From Macrostomum hystrix (lineage: Eukaryota > Platyhelminthes > Macrostomidae), in contig CATNEN010000030.1 of assembly GCA_950097015.1 (NCBI GenBank), positions 2,279,001-2,343,000 of the forward strand: 64,000 bases of DNA, written 5' to 3'. The notes beneath the pieces are model-generated. The model made no database searches, was not told where the DNA came from, and worked only from the letters and a program-made list of their open reading frames with translations. The position numbers and the translations under genes are program-made. Positions 23,985-36,500 of the stretch are shown here, piece by piece (the stretch's first letter is position 1; every line of letters starts with the position of its first letter).

Positions 23985-26900
23985 ATGGCCTCCATCAGCA
24001 TTGATGTTATAAAGAGCATATTTGTTGCATCCATTCATGTACTGGCAACAAAATCTGGCAGTCACGTGACTCTGAAATCTCTGATGGAAGCTTATGAAAG
24101 AAATATGGGCCAACCAGTACCATTCAGAGATCATGGCTATGGCAGCGTTGAAGAGCTTATCCGAGTCGGCCTGCCGCAAAGCTTGTCGCTTTATAGGGTG
24201 GGCGCCAACATGTGTGTTAAAAGTACACAGCCACTAAATGCCAATTCGAAGCGCATAGTGCAGAAAATTAGTACAGAAACTAATTATGGTCGTAAGCGCA
24301 GCAGCGGTGGTGGCGCTAGTCGAGGCCGGGGAGGCTTGCGGCAGCCGCAATCCCAAACCTTCAGCTGTCCGGAGTCAGTTAGGCAGCGTGTAGCCAGATT
24401 AGTTGAGAAATATTACGCTGCTAACAATGGCGAAGGCTGTGGCATTAACAATTTTGGGGCCCGATACTTCGAAGAATATGGTCTAGTTTTGCGGCTGGAA
24501 CAGTACGGATGCGATTCAATGCAGTCATTTGGTAGATTTCTACAATCTTGTGGCGTTGTTGGCATAGTTGAAACGCGTAATGGTGAAATCAGGTTTGTAC
24601 CGTCGGCTGTTAAAAGCGGTGACACCAGCATCAGCAATGACGATTCTGAGAAACTGATCAGTTTAGTGTCGGACTGGCAAGGTGGCATGGCGCCGCTAGA
24701 CGAGCTGGCTTCAGTCTACTGCTCACGCTACGGCTCCGAAGCCTATCGGCGCCTAGGATTTCGCAGCTTCGATGGCATGGTGACAGCGGAGTCGCGGCTT
24801 CGGCTTTTGCCTCGTTCCGGTGGTGCCAGTCCACTAGTACGGTTGGCTAGCAACCGGCCGCCTGTGGAGATGCCACCCACTACTGCGTAAGTTTTCACCA
24901 TCTACTCTCTAACACTCAACACTAAAACATGAACAAGGCATACACTGGTCATCGACTCCTGTCTCATAGGATTATTGAATCATCAGTCCCATGAAATATA
25001 GATCCTTGGCATTGTACGTCTAAATTATAAATATCAGACCAGACCTCGAATTCCGACTCTGGCTCCAGTCAATCGAGACTGTCCCAACATATAGTATGCT
25101 GTACTCTCGTAGCATTTACATTTCTATGCGCTCAATCACAAGAGAAATTAACTAACCAGGTTCCTGATCCTAGATTAATTAGAGACCAATGATATTGCGA
25201 CAAAGAGCGACAACACAACATAAGGGTGAGTGGCAAGGTGGTCTTACGCGTTTGCCTCTCGTACCAAGGTCCCTGGGTTCCATTCCGCTGCGAGGCCACA
25301 TTTAGGGCTAATAAAAGGCTTAGTGGCTTGTCGTGCAATTTACGCCCTTGAGTGCCAACCTTCAAGGCACAGTAAGAGTGTACACTGACTGCTCTGATGT
25401 GTCCGAGCAGATGTACAAACCTGTGTGAGCGTGTGTCTGTGTACAGTATCTGTTGTGTGAGTGCTCAGGAGTCAGCGGAATTGGCAGAATTGATCGCTGG
25501 CTGCAGGTCTACTGCCAAGTTATGTGCCATCATTCACAGCCCTTTTGCAATTATTAATGATTGGCAATTCAGAACCTGTTACCATTTAACTTATCTCTTA
25601 TCTCTTTATCTCTCTTTATATCTCTTATCTCAACTTATCTCTTTATGCAGGAGCTCAGACTTTTCGCAGCATTTTTATGACGAGAAAGAACATCAACAGC
25701 GATCACATGCTGAGCAGCAGCAGCTTCAATCGCCACAAGAATCTCCGACATCTTCGGTCTCGTCAACCGCTGGCGATTTGTCCTCAATGCGCCTAGCATC
25801 TGTAACGGCTTGCAGCGACTTGGACCGCAGCGACAGTTGGTCTGTGCTCGGCGACGGTCTTGGCAGCGGCAGCGGCGGAGTTCCAGCCGACTGCGCTCCC
25901 ATTGGCTACCAGCTGCAGCCGTTGAATATGGCTGAATTTGTCGACTCGTTTACTGGCAGGATTAAGGTGAGACAACAACCTTGTCTTTTTGACAAGCCTC
26001 CCGATTTCCAAGTTGTAAATTCCTGCGCGGCTCCTGATTGAAACGGTGCCGTGACGAAGCTTGACTAACGACTGAAACGCTTCTAAAGCGACTCTAGACT
26101 ACAGTGTCGTTTTTATATGGTTGCCTTTCGACTTCTTTACATTCAGTAGTTTGCCTCGTAATCTACAGTAGATGGCCTCGTAATCTACAGTAGATGGCCT
26201 CGTAATCTACAGTAGATGGCCTCGTAATCTACAGTAGATGGCCTCGTAATCTACAGTAGATGGCCTCGTAATCTACAGTAGATGGCCTCGTAATCTACTG
26301 TAGATGGCCTCGTAATCTACTGTAGATGGCCTCGTAATCTACTGTAGATGGCCTCGTAATCTACTGTAGATGGCCTCGTAATCTACTGTAGATGGCCTCG
26401 TAATCTACTGTAGATGGCCTCGTAATCTACAGTAGATGGCCTCGTAATCTACAGTAGATGGCCTCGTAATCTACAGTAGATGGCCTCGTAATCTACAGTA
26501 GATGGCCTCGTAATCTACTGTAGATGGCCTCGTAATCTACAGTAGATGGCCTCGTAATCTACAGTAGATGGCCTCGTAATCTACAGTAGATGGCCTCGTA
26601 ATCTACTGTAGATGGCCTCGTAATCTACAGTAGATGGCCTCGTAATCTACAGTAGATGGCCTCGTAATCTACAGTAGATGGCCTCGTAATCTACAGTAGA
26701 TGGCCTCGTAATCTACAGTAGATGGCCTCGTAATCTACAGTAGATGGCCTCGTAATCTACTGTAGATGGCCTCGTAATCTTCCGTTTTCATCTGAGCTAC
26801 AGTAATAGATGGCCTCGTAATCTTCAGTTTCACCTGAGCCTTCTGTAGGCGCAGCAAAGCCGCTAACTCAAAATACAGGAAAGTGACCACAGAAGCCGGT

Positions 26901-28128
26901 ATCGTTTCAATCGAGTTGTATTCTACGACTTAAATATTATAGTTAATTAGTAGTTTATTAATAATTAATAAGATTATTAAAATAGTGATATTATACATCG
27001 ATGCAGGTGAGCGTTCGAGCCACCTGTCCGGACGACCTGCTACTAACGGTGCACAGCAATCGTCTGGATGAACAGCGCCGACTGCTAACCGCCAGCATGG
27101 AGGCCTGCAACGATTGGCAGCCGATCTCCAGGCGGCACGCAGCCGTAGGCGGCCTGCTGTGCGCTGCCAGAATCGGCGGCGTCCTGACCAGGGTGCATGC
27201 TCTCGGCTACGAGGGAGCACCGCGCGCCGGCCGCGTTCGGGTTCGCCCGCTGGACCTGCCAGTGTCTACAGCCGGCAGTGATACCGAAGTAGTTTCGCTT
27301 AGTTCGCTCTTCTATCTGAAGATGAGATTCGCTGAGCAATGCTGCCAGCTGACTGCCCTGGCCTATTTGGACTGTTTGACTCCGGCGTCTGGCGACGGCC
27401 AGTGGAATGAGGCGGCCAGCCATTTCTTTTGTCACCTGATGGAGACTAGCTCGGAGCCGAAGGTGGTGCAGCTTGTGCAAACACTGTTCAATGAGGTGAG
27501 GGCGTTGTCTTTTACTATGACCCTGTAACCAGTTATCATTCAGGCTTCCAAGCTATATGACTTAGCTATACTTGAAAATCTTCAGGATTCCAATTCATAT
27601 GATTCAGCTGTACTAAAATTCTTCAGGATTCCAATTCATATGATTCAGCTATATTCAAATCCTTCAGGATTCCAATTCATATGATTCAGCTATATTCAAA
27701 TCCTTCAGGATTCCAATTCATATGATTCAGCTATATTCAAATCCTTCAGGATTCCAATTCATATGATTCAGCTATATTCAAATCCTCAAATCCTTCTGTT
27801 CAGTAGCTTAAGAACAGTAAATTGCAGTACGCAGATTTCTCAGATGAGAATAGCAAGTCCGCACCTTTTAAACAGCCCTCTATCCCGTCCCTCAACTGAA
27901 CTCAAGCCGCCCTACAACTGCTCGGTGATATTCATTCGACCCTTGGTTGCATCGGCAATGATTGAGGCAAAGCATGCATCTGAACCCGAACTTGCTGTAA
28001 GTAGCTTTAAAGATGCACTTTGTGTGGACAGATAATGGAGGTCCAATTAACAGTAATTCGTTAGTTCATTATTTATCATTTAATCTCATTTTCAGCCTTA
28101 CCTAAAGCAGCCGCTAACTGAATTCTAA
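23985..28128 (+). CDS. TDRD5-like protein: three LOTUS domains and a Tudor domain
   Basis: Five exons join with matching phases: 23985-24886, 25651-25966, 27007-27495, 27844-27996 and 28096-28128 (stop TAA), giving 630 aa. Exon 1 carries three LOTUS/OST-HTH-like winged-helix units (about residues 5-78, 130-205 and 222-280) separated by a Gly/Arg-rich linker. Exon 3 holds a divergent Tudor domain (about residues 445-555; AVGGLLCAARIGG and VVSLSSLFYL fit the family pattern). Three LOTUS plus one Tudor is the TDRD5 layout; TDRD7 has more Tudor units. Such proteins bind Vasa-type helicases in germ granules and act in the piRNA pathway, so a germline role is inferred. Exons 4 and 5 rest on good splice signals (TTTCTCAG, GTAAGT, TTTTCAG) but resemble nothing known. 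An acceptor-like TTACAG ends 3 bases before the ATG. Introns 2 and 3 hold minisatellites and intron 1 holds a SINE. Confidence 0.85.
25222..25553 (+). mobile_element. SINE family 2 copy in TDRD5-like intron 1
   Basis: It starts with the tRNA-like head GGGTGAGTGGCAAGGTGGTC (box A) and has box B-like GGGTTCCATTCC near 25276-25287. The body passes through GAGGCCACATTTAGGGC and a GTGTGAGCGTGTGTCTGTG tract to a tail near CAGCCCTTTTGCAATTATT. This is the most complete plus-strand copy of the family in the window. Confidence 0.85.
26152..26830. repeat. 22-bp minisatellite, about 30 units (TDRD5-like intron 2)
   Basis: The unit is GATGGCCTCGTAATCTAC plus AGTA or TGTA. The A/T variants make TCTACAGTAGA and TCTACTGTAGA, exact reverse complements of each other. 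Variants occur in runs of like units. Two degenerate units end the array near 26780-26830. Confidence 0.95.
27538..27795. repeat. 41-bp minisatellite, about 6 units (TDRD5-like intron 3)
   Basis: Units share TTCAGGATTCCAATTCATAT followed by GATTCAGCTATATTCAAATC. The first unit is the most divergent. Confidence 0.9.
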
Positions 28129-28222
28129 AAGTACAAGGTAGAAAGTACAAAGTTGTCGTCAAAACTATTTTGAGTCCTGAATGCTTCGTACGTAGGTTTG
28201 GTGAATTGCTATTATTGCAGCT

Positions 28223-28228
28223 AATAAA
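28223..28228 (+). promoter_or_regulatory. Polyadenylation signal AATAAA for the TDRD5-like gene
   Basis: A canonical AATAAA lies 95 bases after the inferred stop codon, in unique sequence. Its position supports ending the gene at the short fifth exon. Confidence 0.5.
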
Positions 28229-28430
28229 GTTGCTGTTGTATCGTATTGTACCATATGGCTCTGAATATAGAACCCGGAGAGCCAGATCAACCGCCAAACC
28301 CCCTTTTTCTGGACCAGTATAGGCTGATTGGTTGTCTTAATAATGTACTGTTCTAGCTAGTAAGCTGTGCTTTGAGAAAGTTTAAGAAAGGCATTTAAAC
28401 ATGTCATTTTCTAGACATCAACTCAAAGGT

Positions 28431-28665
28431 GTGCAGCCGACAGCGCAGATGCAGCTATTGCGCGGTGCATCTGAAAGCGGCGTACGGTTGTTTAGTCCAT
28501 GGACTGGGGTGATACCACACCCAAGCTGATGCTGGTACCCATTTAACAGCTGGGCAAACTGAAGCAATGTAGAGTTAGTGACTTGCTAAAGGAAGTCTAG
28601 TCGGGACTCGAACCCCCGACCTTCAAGTCGTGTGTCCGACGCTCTAACCACTAGTCTACAACCTC
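28431..28665 (-). mobile_element. SINE family 1 copy
   Basis: On the minus strand the head shows TAGACTAGTGGTTAGAGCG (box A), then GGGGGTTCGAGTCCC (box B). The body carries CCCAGTCCATGGACT, and the 3' end is the GCAATAGCTGCATCTG segment. It is nearly full length. Confidence 0.87.
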
Positions 28666-29284
28666 ATTGCTTCATTCAAGCGCAGCTCACTAGCTAAACT
28701 ATGCAACTATGCAAAAATTCCGTATGTCTAGTGTATATGTGTGATGGCCAGTCGGCGTATACTGGTCTGATAGAATTGGGATTTGACGGCGATTTGACTC
28801 TCCAGGTTCTATATTCAGGGCTCTGTGGCTGTACAGTGGACCAAATTTTAGGCCTTTTAACCTACAAGTTAGTATACATTTATATGTGACGTGTGTCATA
28901 CGCTTCTGACTCTATTTAGTAGTAGCCCTGACAGGGATTCTTTAGATCGTAATATTGTGTTAAAACTGAAAACTGCATTTGTTCTTATTATTACCAGATT
29001 ATCTGAACGCTTCACATGTGAATTGGCCTTCCAGTTTTCGGTTTAGAAGTTAAACTGCATTTTTTGCACCTTACTATTGACATTATGCACTAGCTGATAT
29101 GGTAACGCTTAATGATTTCTTAAACATAAAATTGCCGAAATACAAAGCTAGCTATGCTGTTACTTTTTACTGATCTGAATAATGTATTTACATCATTATT
29201 TTATTTTTGCTTGTAGCTAGATAGGTTATATTAGTTTATATATTAGTTATATTAGTAATAGATTAATTACGTGAGATTTAAAAT
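28666..29284. other. Intergenic spacer
   Basis: Open frames of 62-66 codons on both strands overlap at 28699-28899 and look like chance. I see no transposon ends or repeats. Confidence 0.4.
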
Positions 29285-30455
29285 CAGAAGAGACAAGACA
29301 GGGAAGAGATAGATGAAGTAGGAAAAATATGAGACAGGGAAGAGATAGATGAAGTAGGAAAATATGAGACAGTGGAGAGATTGATGAAGTAGGAGAGACG
29401 TGAAACAGGGGAGAGATAGATGAAGTAGGAAAATATGAGACAGTGGAGAGATTGATGAAGTAGGAGAGACGTGAAACAGGGGAGAGATAGATGAAGTAGG
29501 AGAAATATGAGACAGGGAAGAGATAGATGAAGTAGGAAAATATGAGACAGTGGAGAGATTGATGAAGTAGGAGAGACGTGAAACAGGGGACAGATAGATG
29601 AAGTAGGAAAATATGAGACTGTGGAGAGATTGATGAAGTAGGAGAGACGTGAAACAGGGGACAGATAGATGAAGTAGGAAAATATGAGACAGTGGAGAGA
29701 TTGATGAAGTAGGAGAGACGTGAAACAGGGGAGAGATAGATGAAGTAGGAGAAATATGAGACAGGGAAGAGATAGATGAAGTAGGAAAATATGAGACAGT
29801 GGAGAGATTGATGAAGTAGGAGAGACGTGAAACAGGGGACAGATAGATGAAGTAGGAAAATATGAGACAGTGGAGAGATTGATGAAGTAGGAGAGACGTG
29901 AAACAGGGGACAGATAGATGAAGTAGGAAAATATGAGACTGTGGAGAGATTGATGAAGTAGGAGAGACGTGAAACAGGGGAGAGATAGATGAAGTAGGAG
30001 AAATATGAGACAGGGGAGAGATAGATGAAGTAGGAAAATATGAGACTGGAGAGATTGATGAAGTAGGAGAGACGTGAAACAGGGGAGAGATAGATGAAGT
30101 AGGAGAAATATGAGACAGGGAAGAGATAGATGAAGTAGGAAAATATGAGACAGTGGAGAGATTGATGAAGTAGGAGAGACGTGAAACAGGGGAGAGATAG
30201 ATGAAGTAGGAGAAATATGAGACAGGGAAGAGATAGATGAAGTAGGAAAATATGAGACAGTGGAGAGATTGATGAAGTAGGAGAGACGTGAAACAGGGGA
30301 GAGATAGATGAAGTAGGAGAAATATGAGACAGGGGAGAGATAGATGAAGTCGGAGAGACTTGAGACACAGGAGAGATAGATAAAGTAGGAGAGGTGTGAG
30401 ACGGTTGAGATAGATGAAGTAGGAGAGACATGAGACAGGGGAGAGATGGATGGGT
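29285..30455. repeat. About 71-bp dimeric minisatellite (35+36 bp), about 17 dimers
   Basis: Two related half-units alternate: GATGAAGTAGGAAAATATGA with GACAGTGGAGAGATT, and GATGAAGTAGGAGAGACGTG with AAACAGGGGAGAGATA. Some dimers carry GAGAAATATGAGACAGGG instead. Long minus-strand frames (up to 398 codons, Ser/Leu/Phe-rich) are only the complement of this purine-rich repeat. The GGGGAGAGAT core is shared with the interior of the MITE at 49441. A SINE family 1 scrap, CCAGTCCATGGACTGAACAG, follows at about 30474-30493. Confidence 0.93.
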
Positions 30456-30583
30456 TGGAGTGGTGGCTCTTCCAGTCCATGGACTGAACAGCTGCTAGGT
30501 TAGGTGCAGTTTCTATCTATGCTTGATACTTAGTCATTTTTGATACTCAATCCGCAGCTGATTGCGTCATCACAATCAAAGTC

Positions 30584-33500
30584 ATGGCTGACGATGATTC
30601 TTCATTCGCTCCTTTCGAAGACGACGCTGCCGCAAACGCCGGCGGCGGTATTGGCTCCGAAGACGAGGACGCCGCTCTGGCTGCGCCTGAGTTACGCGAA
30701 GGTCGCGCCGACGATGGCGAGGAGGACGACGGCGAGGAGCTGTTCGGCGACGACATGATGAACGACTACAGGCCGATTCCGGAGCTAGACAGGTGGGCAG
30801 ACATTTTTAGTGTCAGTTTTATTAAGGTTACTAAGGTTATTAAGGTTAATGTTCAGTGTTAAACATCAAAATTGAGTTGTCGAAATTTGTTTATGGTATT
30901 TCCAAGGTTGGGTTGACTGAGTGGTAACGGAGAGAAGGCTTTTGGACTTTCCCAAGTTTTGCACTGTCCAATGATATAAAAGCCTGTGCAGACGTACACA
31001 TGCACATGTGAGCTTGTTTGTACTCAGGAGTCTGTGGTTAGTAGTCTGCTTAGGATTCTGTGCTCAGGTGTTTGTGCTCATGAGCCTGTGCTCAGGAGTC
31101 TGTAGTCAGAATTCTGCTTAGGAGCCTGTTTTCAGGAGTCTGTGCTTAAGAGTCTGTGCTTAAGAGTCTTTGCTCAGGAGGCGAAATTGCCTGGGTCGAC
31201 TATCGCAAAATGAAAGCCTTATAATATTACAAAGCCTAAACCCCACCTCTAATCGAACCACCCAAGGTACGGCCCCGATGGCATCGACGACTCGGAGTCG
31301 CACGACCCGATGACTGTCGAGGAGCGGCTGGCTGCCGAGCGCTCCCTACGCCGTCGGGAGGCCGAAGAGGGCGCCTCGAGGCCGCCGGATATGCGCCGTC
31401 GCGTTTTCGACTTCTCCGCCTCGGAGCTGGGCGCCTACGAGTCTGACGACGAATCGGAATCGGGCGCAGCCGCCGCCGCTCGCAGACGCCGACGCCGTTT
31501 AGCCGAACGCGCCGCTCAAGGCGAAGAGTCTGCCGCGGCGGCCGCCGCAGCCGCCTTCTTAAATGACGACGAAGGCGAGGGCATGGACGCGCTGGAGAAT
31601 CTAGAGAACACCAGGGGCATGACCATCGCCGAGTGGGTGAAACAGCCGCAGGCCAGGCACGAGGTAATGATAATAACATTAATAATAATAATAACTATTG
31701 CAGGAGGGCTGTGGGGCAATGGCACATCATTTGGTCACACAGCGAGTAGGCCCATTCCGCTGACTCCTGAGCACACACGCACACAGATACTGTAAGCAGG
31801 CACACACACATATGTACATCTGCCCTGACTTTCTTGTCGTCAGGCAGTGTGCACTCTCACTGTGCCTTGGAGGTTAGATTTCAAGGGCGTGAATTGCACG
31901 ACAAGCCCCCAAGCCTTCTCTCCGCGGCTGAGCCTCAAATTAATGTGGCATCGCCGCGGAATCGAGCTAGGGACCTTGGTGCAAGATGTACACACCTGTG
32001 TGAGCGTGTTCCTGTGTACGGTATCTGTGTGCGTGTTTGCTCAGAAGTCAGCGAAATGTGCAGAATTGCCTCCTCGCTGGCTGCGGGTCTAGTGTCACCA
32101 AATGATGTGCCATTGCCTGCAGCCCTCCTGCAATTATCAATATAATTATAAATGCCATGAGTTCATGTTTCAGGTTAAAATATGGCTTACAATAATGAGT
32201 ATTCGATCGAATTTACATTAATACTACTACTATTTCGCTTGTAACGGTCTCCTTATTGCACCCTATCAATTCGCAGGTCAAGAACCGTTTCATGAACTTT
32301 CTGCGTTCCACAACCGATGCTTCCGGCCAGAATGTGTACCACCAGCGCATCATGTCCATGTGCCAGGCCAACAAGGCCAGCCTAGTTGTTGACTACGTGG
32401 ATCTGGCTGCCAGGGAGCACGTGCTAGCCTACTTCCTACCCGAGGCTCCAATCGAGATGCTGCAAATTCTTGACGAAGCCGCCATGGCTGTGGTGCGCGC
32501 TGCCGTAGCTAATTATGACCGAATTCAACCCGTCATTCGGGTCCGCGTCTCCGGCCTGCCACTGCTTGAACAGCTGCGACAATTGCGGCATTCTCACCTG
32601 AACCAGCTGGTGCGCACGCGCGGCGTTGTGACCTCCTGCTCGGCTGTGCTGCCCCAGCTGAGCCTTGCCAAGTACAACTGTACCAAATGCGGCTCAGTGA
32701 TTGGCCCATTCCTGCAGAGCCAGGCTGCCGGAGCGACCGAGAATCGTCCAGTCAGCTGTCCGGAGTGCCAGACTGGCGGCCCGTTTGAGCTCAACTCTGA
32801 GCAGACTATCTATAAGAATTATCAGCGAATCAGCCTTCAGGTTTGTTTGAGCATCATAGGCATGCTTGTTTTTAAACTGTGCATTACTTAGTCCACTAAT
32901 TTGGCAACTTCCAGAAATTACATGCACCTTTATCAACACATTCCCTAAACTACACACCCCTCTTTGACACATTCACGTAAAATTCAGATTCCATGATTAA
33001 CACATTCTGTAAAAGGCATATTCCATAAACTATAAACCTTCCCCAATTAGCAAATTCTATAAACTGCACATTACATAAACATCACATTCCATAAACTACA
33101 CATTACATAAACTGCGCATTGCAAAAACTGCGCATTCCATAAACTGCAAAGTCCATAAACTACACATTCCATAAACTGCGCATTGCAAAAACTGTACATT
33201 CCATAACCAGCTTATTCTCTAATTGACACTTTCCCTTGACATCGGAGACGTTCCCTGAGTTGCGCATTCCCCTAAAGTGTACATAGGAGAATAGCCTGTT
33301 CCTAAACTGGGATAAATATCCCCACTGTCGTCCTATTTACAGGAGAGCCCTGGCTCTGTTCCGCCTGGTCGCTTGCCCCGCGCCAAAGATGTCATCCTGC
33401 TCGAGGACCTGGTCGACAGCTGCAAGCCGGGCGACGAAGTGGAACTCACCGCTGTCTACACGCATAGCTACGAGTCTTCGTTAAACTCTGCGCACGGCTT

Positions 33501-36500
33501 TCCAGTATTTTCAACCGTGCTGCACGCCAATCACGTGCTAAAGAAGGAGGATAAGATGGCTGCCGAGGCGCTAACTGATGAGGACGTGCGCACTATTAAT
33601 CGACTGGCTAAGGTAACATTGAACCTACTGGTTTCGTTGTATATTCGAACTCATGACCTCACCTCTATCTACTAAATAAGAAGATCTAAATAAAATCAAT
33701 CAGGAATTTTACGAGTTTATGTCCAATTCAGAAAATCAAAGCAGATGTGTTAATTCGTAGGTTTCCTCTGATTTTATTTACATTTGTCAATTGTTCGTAA
33801 AAGCAATTCAATCAATATTTACCCTTATGAGGGCTGTGGGCACTGGCTCAAGCTTTGGGAACAGTAGACCCGCAGCGGGCGATGAGACAATTTTCCCCAT
33901 TTCGGGCGTAAATTGCACGACATGCCCCCAAGCCTTCTCTCCGCGGCTGCGCCCCAAATAAATGTGGCCTCGCCGCGGAATCGAACTCAGGGACCTTGGT
34001 GCGAGAGGCAAACGTATTAGACCGCTCTGCCACTCACCCCACGTAGATTGATCATAAAATGTAAATTTAAAATGAAAAGATATGTGACTAAGACAAGAAT
34101 TACCAGAGATCCAATCGAACATACTTTTATAAATTCTAAATAAAATATGATATATGTATTTTCACGTTAGGACGGCCGCATCGGTGAACGAATAGTGAAC
34201 TCAATTGCGCCCAGCATCTACGGTCACGAGGATATCAAGCGGGCTATGGCGCTCTGCCTGTTCGGCGGTGAAGCCAAGAATCCCGGTGGAAAGCACCGGC
34301 TGAGGGGCGACATCAACCTGCTGGTATGCCTGCCGCTCTTTTCCTGTCCGATAAATTAAGTCAAGAAATGTTTTTGTAAGTTTTACGTGTGAAGTATCGA
34401 CAGTGCAATGACTCCAATAAGTCGATGCCGAATGTTTGTTAACCATTAGTTTAACAAATGCTTAGACTGAAGCGATACGAGCGATTACTTGCTCAGGGAC
34501 ACGAATTGCTTTTATTGGGATGAGATTCGAACTCCCGATCTCTCAGTCGGACGCTTAAAGCTCTTAACTAATCTACATGCTATAAGCTTCTTTGTACCGT
34601 GTCTAGAGATTGTACCCTTAGCCGCTCCAGTCCACGGACTGAACAGCTGTACACTTTCTTACACGCAGGTGTGCGGCGATCCCGGCACGGCCAAGTCCCA
34701 GTTCCTGAAGTACTGCGAAGGCATCGCGCCCAGGTGCGTGTACGCCACAGGCCAGGGTGCCAGCTCGGTGGGTTTAACAGCCTACGTGCACAAGCACCCA
34801 GTCACCAAGGAGTGGTGCTTGGAGGGCGGCGCCCTTGTCCTAGCCGACAAAGGCGTCTGCTTGATCGACGAGTTCGACAAGATGAGCGATTCGGATCGCA
34901 CCAGCATTCATGAGGCCATGGAGCAGCAGAGTATCTCGATTAGCAAGGCCGGCATTGTCACCTCTCTGCAGGCCCGTTGCACTGTAATTGCCGCCGCTAA
35001 TCCCATTGGCGGACGCTACGATCCATCAATGACATTCGCCGAGAATGTCGACCTAACCGAGCCTATTCTATCTCGATTCGATGTGCTGTGTGTTGTGCGC
35101 GATCAGGTGGACCCGGTGCAGGATGAGAAGTTGGCCAAGTGAGTACCCGACTCTGATTAGTATGGCTACTAATATAGACCTAATAGTGGATTACTTGTAT
35201 ATAAACTCCTACTTTACTACATGGAAATCTCACCTGGTCAAGCTGCTTTAATTATTCCGATTTGAAACATCAGAGTTATATACATTTGATAAGTTGAAAC
35301 ATGCTTTTCCAAGATGTTGTGACACAGTTGTCTGAGAGTTTAAAACTGTGAAGACTGACTTGCGTTGAACTACTTGAACTATTATGATACAAGTATTGAG
35401 TGGCTATCGATTTAACTCATCTCTAGACTGGTTAATGAGCGAATGTACAGTGTACGGAGATTCTTTACAAAATACATTCCGCTGAGTTTTGTAGCTTAAA
35501 ACACGCTTTTCCTAGTGAGTATACCCTAAGATTATCACTTGCATATCCCTAGGATTATAACGTGTATATCCCTAGGATTGTCACATGTATATCCCTAGAA
35601 TTGTCGCATGTATTTCCCTAGGATTATCACATGTATATGCCTATATTTAGTCATATGTTTAGTCATATGTTTATCTCACGGATTATCAAGCTCAGGGATT
35701 ATTTATTCGTGATCCCCGAGATGATCGCCTGCCTAAAATCCCACGAACCAGACCATTTTTACCCAGTGTGAAGAGCAGCCGCTGTTCGCAACCAACCGCC
35801 CTCAGGTTCGTGGTGGGCAGCCACATGCGCCACCATCCGTGCCTAACCGAGGCGGAGCGCGAGCATCTGACTGAGACTCTGTCCGCCAATCGCAACTCGG
35901 CCATCACCGATGCCAGCCTGGAGCCCTTGCCGCAGGATCTGCTAAAGAAGTACATCACCTACGCCAGAGAGCGCATTCATCCCCAGCTGAACCAGATGGA
36001 TCAGGACAAGGTGTCCAAGGTGTACGTACACCTGCGCAAAGAGTCCATGGCAACCGGCTCTATCCCGATCACCGTGCGCCACATCGAGTCTGTGATTCGT
36101 CTAGCCGAGGCGCACGCCAAAATGCATCTGCGCAAGTATGTGGACGATTCTGACGTCAACATGGCTGTCCGGGTCATGCTGGAGTCCTTCATCAGCACCC
36201 AGAAGCACTCGGTGATGAAGACCATGGAGCGCAGCTTCCAGCGCTACCTGGTCTACCAGCGCGACAGCAGCGACCTGCTGATCTTCCTGCTGCGCCAGCT
36301 AATCACCAAGCACGCCGCCTACAGCCGAACTAGTCGGCGAGCCAGACAGCATCGTGACAGTGACGACGAAGCTGACGCGGAGGACGGCGACGCTGATGAC
36401 GACGGTGAGGGTCAGCCGACGGTGCGCATCGCCGAGAAGGAGCTGGCGGATCTGGCCAGGCCGCTCGGCCTGCCGGGCCTTGACAGCTTCCTGCGCTCCG

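Noticed and set aside
29247-30480. Two overlapping minus-strand frames of nearly 400 codons, Ser/Leu/Phe-rich
   Set aside because: They are the pyrimidine strand of the 71-bp array read in different frames; the purine unit simply lacks stop complements.
34021-34041. A true tRNA gene at the box A/box B sequences
   Set aside because: The boxes are good but the cloverleaf cannot be completed and the sequence runs on into a conserved SINE body. The same holds for the other heads.
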